A stretch of DNA of 64,000 bases from Endomychus coccineus (lineage: Eukaryota > Arthropoda > Insecta > Coleoptera > Endomychidae), in NCBI GenBank assembly GCA_958510875.1, contig OY294067.1:259719736-259783735 (forward strand), read 5' to 3'. Positions 1 to 9,153 of this stretch are shown piece after piece (the stretch's first letter is position 1; every line of letters begins with the position of its first letter). The notes under the pieces were generated by a model. The model saw only the letters and a list, made by a program, of their open reading frames with translations, searched no databases and had not been told where the DNA came from. The translations under genes were made by a program, and so were the position numbers.

Positions 1-96
1 TTTTTATTATTATTTATTTTTATATATGTATATATGTGATGTAAGCTTTTTATGTATACTCGATATATATGTTTATTAGGCTTTCTATTTCAATAA

Positions 97-129
<33 letters not shown>
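97..129. repeat. ACT trinucleotide microsatellite
   Basis: Eleven uninterrupted ACT units follow an AATAAA at 92-97. A short microsatellite directly after AATAAA is how some non-LTR retrotransposons end, so the sequence before it could be a retroelement 3' tail, but no coding part is visible to confirm this. Confidence 0.9.
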
Positions 130-131
<2 letters not shown>

Positions 132-429
132 AAATCAAAGTGAGTACGTTATACTGTTTATTTTGTTAGTATATTCAGTACAAAATTGTGTAAAAATAAA
201 GTTGTACAGTTATGCCTTTTCTGTTTTGATAATGGAAATAAATTCTATCTAACAGGAAAAAAACGAAATTTGAATATAAATCAAATTGTATTTCCAATAT
301 ACGATGTATTGCCTCCACAATCATTAGTGACAGCTCGGAACCGCCTATACATATCTAAAATCAGCCTATCGAATATATATTGAGAGAGTAGATTCAATAC
401 TACTATTGTAAAAGGATTCAACACTGTAT

Positions 430-1190
430 ACAAAAGTCAGTGTGACGTCATCCACAAGAGGCCGTTACATACGACAGTATTGTTTAGTCTTAATGGCGCG
501 AAGCCGGTCTAGCATGACTGGATTAAGTTGTCGCTGCAACATGTCCCATACATTCTCAATGATACTGAGGAAGACATGGCCGGACAATGCACTGTTCTTC
601 GAACCAATTTCATGCATGATGTGTAATATGAGGACGAGCATTGTCGTGCATATAAGATAAATCTGGACTAACAGACTATGAAAATGTTCACACAAGAACT
701 TGTCTATCGCTCCTTCTAGGCAAACGAGGTACATTCTAAGGTGCAATAGATTCCTGCCCTACAATCACAGAACCTCTTCAGTTATTGTGTACTTCCTGAA
801 AGGGCCTGGTCTGCAAGGATCCAGTTGCTGGCCATACTCTCATTGTCCAACTGTCAAGTCTGAATCAGAACCGAGATTCCTCGGTGAACCAGAAGATTAG
901 ACCGACTTGCTTCACCATATTCTGCATGCTATTTAACTCGGGTAAGACCAGCTTCGCGACTGCCAAGGCAAAGCGCCATCTTTAATTGATAGTTGATAAT
1001 GAAGATCAGCTTCATGGATAAGATCTAAGATGATTTGGGCAGAAACCGTTACGGCATGTACATTTTGGAGATTCGAAGAAAGCTTTATTAATGCATTACG
1101 CCTGGCTTGAAGAATTATAGATCGAAATTGTCCAGGTGTCATTTCTCTTTTGCGTCCATATCGCCAGTGGTATGGTATCGTCCTCATAAC
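430..1190 (-). pseudogene. Tc1-like transposase remnant
   Basis: Decayed DDE transposase of the Tc1/mariner superfamily, read on the minus strand. The N-terminal part (1187 down to 933) reads TPGQFRSIILQARRNALIKL, then NVHAVTVSAQ and IHEADLHYQLSIK, matching the helix-turn-helix region of insect Tc1 transposases. Further down, at about 650-630, is HDNARPH, the block around the second catalytic Asp, and near 580-540 IENVWDMLQRQL, the block that follows the third acidic residue. The segment between (930-700) has stops and frame changes. No intact frame joins the pieces, so the gene is dead. I could not identify terminal inverted repeats with confidence. Confidence 0.8.
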
Positions 1191-1249
1191 CGACTACTAG
1201 TCCGAATTTGGCCACTACATACATTTTTGAAGCACCACATCCTATCATC

Positions 1250-4190
1250 CTCATAAATTGAAATTCTCATTATTTCCAACTTTTATTGAACACGTTGGAT
1301 AAAACTTACATATTATCGTGTCATGTTGTTTCTCTGGTTACTCTATGTTATCCAGTGAACACTTTTTTCAATTTGCTAGGAATTGTTGGAGAAAATTTAC
1401 TAGGAATAACAGTCTTGTCTCTTGTACAATTTTGAGCAATATAGTTCACTATAGAGCGATAATGGAAATAGATCACCCAATATGGAACAATCTTCCCCTT
1501 ATCTCTTTCACTGGGACTTCTGCATCTAGTCCAGTTAAGTTAAGGGAGCTATTTTTCTTTCGAACATTAGAATATAAGATAAAATTTGCTATTTTCTAAC
1601 ATTGCGATGGGGAATCTTACGAATGAGATATTTCCAAGAGCATGTAGGTAAGCTACTTCCACTTGGAAATTCTAATTTTCACACATCTTCACTCATGTTT
1701 TTGTAGGTAATGATCTAGATAAACAATATTATTCACTACTTACTGAGTTATACTAATATTTGATAGAGCACTAGTACGTTTGCATGTAACGTCACCTAAT
1801 AGGAAGCAGTTGATACAAAGACTGATGAATTCCGAGTTAATCGACAATAAATATGCGATTTCGATAAAAAACGTATCTACTTATTCACTTGGAATTGAGA
1901 TTGGTCGGATCATTTTGATCGGATGATGAAGTTAAATGGAATAGCAATTTGAATATTCCTTCATCAAATTGATTATTACTATATTACTCACGAAAACAAC
2001 CATTGTTTCTTATATTGAAGGGATGAATTACGGGTGCGTAGATAGACTGAACGCTCTATGCAAGAAGTTTAAACTTCTGGCAAGGTTGTACAGGAATTGG
2101 TATGTATGAGTTAGAGAATTTTGCTGTGATAATCATTCTGATTCCTAGCAACAGTGAAATTGCGTCCATCTGTTTTTGGAAGGACTATATCGGTGTTAGA
2201 TTTTAGGAATGTGAAGGTTTAAAACAATTAGTGCATCTTTAGCAGAAATGCTTGCTGATGTAAGAATGAATTTAGAGCGAAAACAAAATTGGATTCTACA
2301 GGGAGGACGAATTTTTCATCTCCGGAGAGTGTATGGGAAGATAACAACACCTTCAAAAACGACTTATCCATTGTAGACATAATTGATTGATTGAATCTGC
2401 TTATCATTCACAATGCTTGATTGGTTACAATAATATGCCCGGGCCCACAAGGTTCGTCAAAACTGATAGATTCACTCTATGAAATAAAGTTTCTGTCCAT
2501 AAATACAAAATGTTCGTGAAGACTGATCAGTTCATTAATCCTATATCGATATATCATTAAAATACAACAATATGCAGAGCATCTGAATGAATATTCATTC
2601 CAGCAATTTGGTTAGTTGATGTTGATTATTCCTATCAGCATAACATTTATTACACAGTTGTAAATGAAATAGGAATAACGTATTTCAAGTCACCATGCCC
2701 CCACTAATGACATTATATTTCTGTTTGAGTTTCAAATACTAAAAAGTAAACTAGGAAACATAAACTAAGTTGAAATTGGCTGTTCGCAAAGTGGAATTTA
2801 GCATTAAATCCATTACACCAGCGGTTTAAAATATTCCAGATGATTTACTTCTGATTGAATTCCATATAAACCAACACACACAAGAAATCTGGAGTGAAGT
2901 ATAAAATTTAGTTTAGTCAATTTATTCGCAATATGGGTGGGTTTACATAATTCGGTGCGATTATATTCGTATTTCTGGGCTAACATATCATGTAAACATG
3001 CAAATTGCGGCTGGCACAGGATCTTCCGCTCGGTTAAATTTTCGAGTTTTCCTACAGTTGGTTTTTATGGTTCGCTATTAGAAGCTATTAGCATCGTTAT
3101 TTCTATCGATAACATCTCTCTCCAACGGCACAGACGTTGCTGAGCTGAGCTTATACAGAAATCTTCAACCGTTTCTACAAGTCAGTGGCAAATTAAACGC
3201 ATGAGAAAGAAGATGAAATGCTCTCTAAAATAAAACAATTCATTTTATGTCCATCTTAACTCATCAATTCAATTGATAGTTCTGTTGAAATACGTACCAA
3301 TAGATATTAAATAGCAATGACAATTTTTGAATTTACATTAACGGGAAAATAATAAATATGAACTAACAAACTCCAGACAAGAATTACAATCAAAAATTTA
3401 ATATTTTTATCAATATAGTCTTTTCTGTTTATAGCAATAACAGAATTTCCTGCACAGGTAAAAATGATATGAAATCAAAAAGTCTCTAGTACATACTACT
3501 TTTAGTCAGAAAGAAAAATACAGTATCTCATGTATCCACAACCCCTTAAATTATATACTTTTATTGAAATTCATAGGGAGAATAACCACGTCAAACCTGT
3601 GGAATCATTCGTAACATACGAATTGCCTGATTTTCGAATAATTTCCGGAGCAGAAAGTTGGAAGGAATCGTTACATCATCGTGATAAACAAATAATCCGA
3701 AAACAATGCAGCGTATAATTCAAATTGTTATCGGTGAAGCCGTAAATTTGGCGATGATTTAGAACTGATACATTCATTCTGGTTCGTGTAAACACGAATC
3801 CAACCCGTGATATATGTTCCACAGTTTCGCATCTATCAACACGATCTCACATGCTTTTTCTTTGATTCACAAATAATAATACAATTTAAATTGTATCTGT
3901 CTCTTCTTGAATTCCACTTAAAATGTATTAGTACCATATAATAGTACATATGCATATATTTCCCTCAGTGCAGCACTATCTTCTCAGTTGATTTTATTCC
4001 ATTGACTTGACAGTTTCTATATTCTTCAAGAATCTAAATTCCAATACAATTAAATCTCAGGAGTACAGTGGGTACAGTACCGGTTTCCTCAGGAGTGTAA
4101 TTTACCTACATTTACGTTATGTGCAAAAATTGTATCCTTAACAATAAATTTCTTTGAACAGGAAATTTAAAATGAAGGGCCATATCTTCT
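1250..4190. other. No recognisable gene
   Basis: AT-rich sequence with only short chance reading frames. The frames at 1318-1599, 2937-3143 and 3530-3718 show no family motif I recognise and have no convincing splice context. I see no RNA gene or terminal-repeat structure here. Confidence 0.5.
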
Positions 4191-4199
4191 TATTACTAT

Positions 4200-4830
4200 G
4201 AAGTTTTGCATATTCATGCTCGGAATCACCACCAACAACGCTCTCTCATGAAACGGTCCATTGCGGAAGACGTTTCACAAAAACTTGGTTTTCTATTCCG
4301 TGCCAAGAGCTACATTGCAGTAGCTCTTCATAATCTACAAAGCACAGATTCCACCTGACCTGGAGAACTGTTCAGTGTTCACATGTTTGGAGTTCGGCTC
4401 CCAAACATACGCTAAAGCTCTTGAATTTTATCCTGAAAAGAGCTATTCGTCGATTGAGGATGTCACACTTACGAGTTCATTGATCTCTCTAGAACATCGT
4501 AGAAAGGTCAGAGATCTCTCCCTTTTTCATAGATATTTCCATCGTCGCTGTTCATTAGAAATCTCGTATGATGTTTCACCACGAGAGATTCCAGATAGGT
4601 GGACTAGATGAGGTCAAACTAGTCACCCGTTCGTTGTCAAGGTCGAGACCTGCCGAACTTATTTCTACCAGACTTCATTTTTCTATCGAACAGCGGAGTT
4701 GTGGAACTTTTTAACTAGTGACATCTTTCCCTATGCCTATAACCTCCAAACCTTCAAGGAAAATTCAAATTCTTATCTCTTCTCCCAACATTCCACCACT
4801 GGCTCACACGATGCTCCTCGAACGTTATGA
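4200..4830 (+). pseudogene. Non-LTR retrotransposon RT, C-terminal part
   Basis: Plus-strand remnant of the end of a non-LTR (LINE-type) reverse transcriptase ORF. Visible blocks in order: RKTFHKNLVFYSVPRA (about 4265-4310), LFIIYKAQIPPDLENCSVF (4325-4380), SLEHRRKVRDLSLFHRYFH (4490-4545), PDRWTR and HPFVVKVETCRTYFYQ (4590-4670), then FFYRTAELWNF and YNLQTFKENSNSYL. This succession (YKAQIRPxLEY; SLEHRRKVxxLSLF; TR; TxxYxxSFFxRTAxLWN; LQxFK) is characteristic of the thumb and C-terminus of Jockey/CR1-type elements. A stop at 4609-4611 and frame changes show it is inactive. The N-terminal RT, with the YADD motif, is missing. A related fragment lies on the minus strand near 34.3 kb. Confidence 0.85.
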
Positions 4831-5224
4831 GTTTCCCTCTCGTGTCAAATTGTTTAAAAAAATCACTGCCGTTACAGACAGATTTGTTATAGTTTTGCAA
4901 TTGATTGTTTTAACAGTCAATCAAATTGCAGATATAGAAAGTCTTGCAGGTCCAAGAAGAATTCAACAACAAAACGAAGATCAGGGATCAGTCGTTGCGT
5001 AGTTACTATACGCCCGCAGAAACAGCTAATAACGACGGCAGTTTCGTGGCCATTTCAGCTGCCCCTAAAGTTCACTTAGAGGCAATACTCCGGAGTTTCT
5101 TACTAATCTTTCGTATGTGAAAGACCATAAATATTTGAGAATTCTCAAATCTGAATCATCTCATTAAGGTCGATACTCATCTGCTTCAAGTGATCGAAAT
5201 GGGAAAATGGGTAGTTTTTCAATT

Positions 5225-5670
5225 CTCATGTGGATAATGACATTCCTATTGTTTCAGTGGTCAAGTGTGCAGATTTTCATAATGATTGCTTCTTATCTGC
5301 TTCAAGGGACTAGAAAATTGAAGGGGTAGCAATGGTGTTAGGTACACAGTGACTATGTTTTGAATGGCAAGTGTGGAAAATTTCTTCAAGATGGGTTCTT
5401 CTCACTAAGGAGTGAAAAATATGAATGATGTATCAGATACTAAAGGGTGAGAAACGGAAATGTGGTGGTAGTTTTGACATCTTATCTAGACAGTATCCTT
5501 CCTCTTGTTTTGGAGATCAATTGTGCAAAATTTCTCCAAGATCGTTACTTATATGCTTCAAGAACTGAGAAATGAGAATATGGTTTTAGAACGTATTCGG
5601 CCATTGACCTTGTTTTGGACATAAATTGTGCAAAATTCCATCAACATCGTGATATAACTGTAGAAATGTA
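5225..5670. repeat. Degenerate tandem repeat, units about 100-150 bp
   Basis: Four imperfect units share a core resembling TTGTTTTGGAxATCAAxTGTG then CAAAATTTCTxCAAGAT and CTTATCTGCTTCAAG. The units start near 5250, 5350, 5503 and 5612. Spacing is irregular because of indels, so this is an old array. Confidence 0.65.
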
Positions 5671-5892
5671 TACAGTACAATAAATACGATGAATACAAAA
5701 TATAATTATATTATATATGTTATTTGATTTTATTACTTTGCTTGTAGAATGAACATTTATTGTTTATTATAATAAAGATTCTTGACCCAGTATGAATTAT
5801 ATATAAGAATTCTTGGGAAATAGGTCACAATAACACACTTTGTTTCAAAATTTTTGTCTTTACGTACGTTTCGGTCTCACGACCATCTCTAA

Positions 5893-6154
5893 ACAATATT
5901 TACAAAAAAGAATGTATGGCCATAAGTATAGCACAAGAAATAATAATTTAGAAAATTCCACCGCCCTTGCTAAGCACTGCTTTGATTACAACCATCAATT
6001 TGATTCCAAAAATGTGAATATTTTAACTAAGGAAACCAATTATTATAAAAGATCTATCCTGGAGAAGATTCACATAAAACGTGACTCCAATTCTGTAAAT
6101 CATAGGACTGACGTTCAAACGCTAAGTCATATTTATACTAATTTAATTAATTAA
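5893..6154 (+). pseudogene. PLE GIY-YIG C-terminal fragment
   Basis: An open frame runs from inside the inverted arm to a stop at 6152-6154; only the part after about 5893 is element coding sequence. It reads KRMYGHKYSTRNN, then NSTALAKHCFDYNHQFD, then NVNILTKETNYYKRSILE. This fits the second half of the GIY-YIG nuclease of PLEs (R-x-x-x-H, then A-x-H-x-x-x-x-x-H-x-F/D, then ILxxExxxxKRxxLE). The first half with GIY and YIG is missing, and the frame's ATG at 5840 lies in antisense arm sequence and is not a genuine start. Confidence 0.8.
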
Positions 6155-6533
6155 TATTGTTGCAAATTCCTACTTGAATCCTCATAATGTTAAAAGTTTA
6201 TTTTAGGTAGAATTGTCTGAAGTATTTCTCAGAGGCCAGATACCTTCTTTTATTACCTAATAAATCATGACATCTGGTTCGTAAATGAACACTTGAGATG
6301 GTCTTGTCTGTTCGTCTCTCGTAGACATTTATGAAATGTGGTCGTATTTGTTGATAATTCTACTAAATAGTGGATTTTTAATATTACGCATTGTAGTAAC
6401 ATTGCTGTGTTATAATTCCGATTTCATCTTTCTGTTCGTTTCGGCGACGTTGGCATTTAAACGAAATTTGTGCGATAAGGACGCTTTGTGTTAATACAAT
6501 TATTTCTAAGTAATCAGGTTATTGAAGTAATAA

Positions 6534-6575
6534 GTCTTCTGATGATGGTCGTGAGACCGAAACGCACGTAAAGAC
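6534..6575 (+). ncRNA. Hammerhead-ribozyme motif in PLE A arm
   Basis: Can be drawn completely: stem I GTCTT (6534-6538) with AAGAC (6571-6575); core CTGATGA (6539-6545); one extra T (6546); stem II GGTC/GACC with loop GTGA (6547-6558); core GAAA (6559-6562); very short helix III CGCACG (6563-6568); T-A at 6569-6570 as the U16.1/H17 cleavage position. Type I hammerheads with minimal helix III are known from PLE terminal repeats. The extra T after CTGATGA departs from the textbook core but is present in most copies in this window. Cleavage activity is inferred. Confidence 0.65.
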
Positions 6576-7374
6576 AAAAATTTTAAAACAGAGTGTTATT
6601 GTGACCTATTTCCCAAGAATTTTTATATATTGTTTATTATTGCATTTCGTTTTATTATTCCTATTAAAGCAGCAATTCCTAAATTACAAGTTTACACGAT
6701 GGTATCCATAACACAGATGTAGATGCAAATAAATATTCATAGCCAAGTAAATCAAAGGATGCTCAACATGTTGAGTGAATCGCGCTATAACTGCAAATGC
6801 AGCGAAATTGATATCTATGAAATCCTAATTTCAACACAACATTATTGAATGAAATTAATACCTAGACTAATATCGACGAATAACGAAACAGAATATTCCT
6901 TCAAAATGTACACAGGAGTAGTAACAAGACTCTACTACATTTCAGAATTCGTACAGATCCGATTACATTCCAAACATTGTCAGCAAGTCGTTAAAGTTAA
7001 TCAGTCCTGTTGTGAATCTTAATTATACAGAAACACCTGATTCAGCGTGAGAATCGGAAGATATCTCAGTAAACTAACACTATTGATTTTGGTAGCTGTC
7101 AGGAGACACTTAATTAACATCATGAAAGTGAACGAATTCTAAGCAAGCGAATTTTCTGTTACCACATTAAATTTTACCTAAATTAAATATTTGATAATGT
7201 AATATGTATTCTATTACATATGTATGTTAGGTTATCTTTTTGTTTTAGCGTTCACAACTTGTGAATCCATTCAAATGAAATAGTGAAATGTGCACAAAAA
7301 TAGAAGCGTAGTACTCTTCAATAACTATAAATATTAATTGTCTTACACACAGTGGTATCCTCAGAATAAATAAC

Positions 7375-7700
7375 GATTCTTGACCCAGGTATGAATTATA
7401 TATAAATGCACGGGGAATAGGTTGCACGTGTTAATGCTTATTATTTTCATCTTTACGTACGTTGCGGTCTCACGACCGCCATCAGAAGACTTATCACTGT
7501 CTGAAACAGGATTTCCTGAATTTAATTGTATCAAGCACAAAGCGTTATTATCGAATTAATTTCAATTGAAAATGCCCACGTCGCCGAAACAAACAGAAAC
7601 GCGAATAATCAAAGTTGTAATGTGTTACAATTTCGATTATTCGATTATTATGTAAGAACGAAACCACAATATCCAACAAGTAATATGTATTTGACGTCCT
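7375..7700 (-). mobile_element. PLE family A, truncated copy
   Basis: Begins with the family A extension (GATTCTTGACCCAGG) and terminal arm, then the antisense 3' UTR including the GTCGCCGAAAC segment near 7580-7590. A degenerate hammerhead is recognisable on the minus strand at about 7452-7495, with GCAA where the core should be GAAA. No second arm or coding region was found, so it is a diverged fragment. Confidence 0.65.
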
Positions 7701-8023
7701 ATCTGACTGCGGAGAGTATAAGCTTTGCGAACTCATAAAAAAATCTTGACAAATACCTTTAAAAATAAGATAAATCAACAGTATTGAACGAACTAATACT
7801 CTCGCCTCTCCATTTGGTTAATTTACGACAAAAAATCGTTCACAATATTATGCTGAGCTTGTTCTATAAATATTATGGAATTACAACTTATTTTTGGAGA
7901 TTTCAGAAACACGTCATCACTTATTCAGTGTCTTAAATTTGAAACAACATTCTTATCTTTAACGTGTTGGTAATTTTCAGAGATCTTCATCACCAAATTG
8001 AAAAGCCGTTTCATATCGATGTG

Positions 8024-8102
8024 TACTTCCCTCACTATACGTATCGTAAGAGAAGTATTGCAGTCGGTCTGAAAAAATTTCGGATTTTCGTCTTGGGTCT
8101 TC
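8024..8102 (+). repeat. Interspersed repeat R (TACTTCCCTCACTATACGTA)
   Basis: Shares TACTTCCCTCACTATACGTA, GAAGTATTG and CGGATTTTCG blocks with 19148-19235. An inverted, partly palindromic version lies at 13198-13283. No coding content; probably ends of a small non-autonomous element. Confidence 0.55.
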
Positions 8103-8543
8103 ATGAATTTATCAGACTAGTTTCGACATAATGTGAGTCCGTAAGTGTGTACGTACACTAATGTGTACACGATTGCCCCATTCCTATAAGTCGTACAAAT
8201 AGGAACTGTATTGTTTTGAGTGCTGTGTCCCCGTTGCAACTGGTACTTTTTGCATGCATCTTCAGTTTTTCAAAAGGAATCTATGCTACGCTGCAAATTT
8301 TCTTGTTCTACTGATGAGCTCTATGAAAAAAGCGAAACAGATGTCTAGAACTATTAGTTTGTGACGGTACAGATCAATCTAGAGCTAGACTAAGGAGACC
8401 TTATCATTTGTTGTCCGGCAAATGCCAACATAAGATATTCATATATTCATTTATATGTGATTTCTTACATTTGTTAAGATTTAGTTTCTTCATCTACTCG
8501 GTCGAGATCAGGGATGCTAGGTACTCGATAACTAATAAATAGT

Positions 8544-8885
8544 TATATATAAAAATTCTCGGGAAATAGGTCACATTAACACTCTGTTTTAAATTTTCGT
8601 CTTTACGTACGTTTCGGTCTCACGACCATCATCATAAGACTTATTATGTCTAAAACTTGATTACTTAAACTACTTGTATTACACAAAGCGTCCAAACGGC
8701 ACCAATTTCAATTAGTCAATTTTCAATTTTCAATTAATTGAAATTGGTGCGATTTGGACGCTTTGTGTAATACAATTAGTTTAAGTAATCAAGTTTTAGA
8801 CATAATAAGTCTTCTGATGATGGTCGTGTGACCTATTTCCCTAGAATTTTTATATATAATTCATACTGGGTCAAGAATCTTTATT
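8544..8885 (-). mobile_element. PLE family A, short palindromic derivative
   Basis: A 342-bp unit flanked by a perfect 13-bp direct repeat ACTAATAAATAGT (8531-8543 and 8886-8898). It is almost entirely two facing copies of the family A 3' end, joined near 8715-8745 where CAATTTTCAATT is repeated. The 27-bp extension (TCATACTGGGTCAAGAATC) is at the right end only, so relative to copy 1 it is reversed. The left arm carries a minus-strand hammerhead (8599-8640) with C3 changed to A; in the right arm a deletion removes the GAAA half. No coding remains, yet the unit has a target duplication of its own. Confidence 0.85.
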
Positions 8886-9153
8886 ACTAATAAATAGTGC
8901 TTAACAACGAAGCAAAATATCTTAATCGAACTACATACATATATTTTCCCTTCAAACTGTCTCTCAGCTCAGCGATTAAACTATTTTAACCGGCCAAGTT
9001 CACATATGCCCATATAATTTACATAATATAGTTAATTGAACAATTTATAAATGATATTATTCAGTACTTCCTTAAATTTCATATCCAGGAGAATCATGTT
9101 TTGAACATAATATTATTTAATGAAATAGTTGACTGATCTGGTATATTGATAAC

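Larger units (their letters stand above)
5771..6627 (+). mobile_element. PLE family A, copy 1 (GIY-YIG bearing)
   Basis: Penelope-like element bounded by a 13-bp direct repeat (5758-5770 and 6628-6640, TATTGTTTATTAT). Order: 27-bp one-sided extension containing GATTCTTGACCCAGTATGAA; an inverted terminal arm (to about 5893); a 5'-truncated coding stretch; 3' UTR; and the matching direct terminal arm (to 6627). The arms share GGGAAATAGGTCAC and the GTCTTTACGTACG segment. The inverted arm stops inside the hammerhead motif (after GACCATC at 5893), where it is fused to the truncated coding region. PLEs encode an RT plus GIY-YIG nuclease; only the nuclease end survives here. Related copies lie at 7375, 8544 and 21039. 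Confidence 0.85.
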
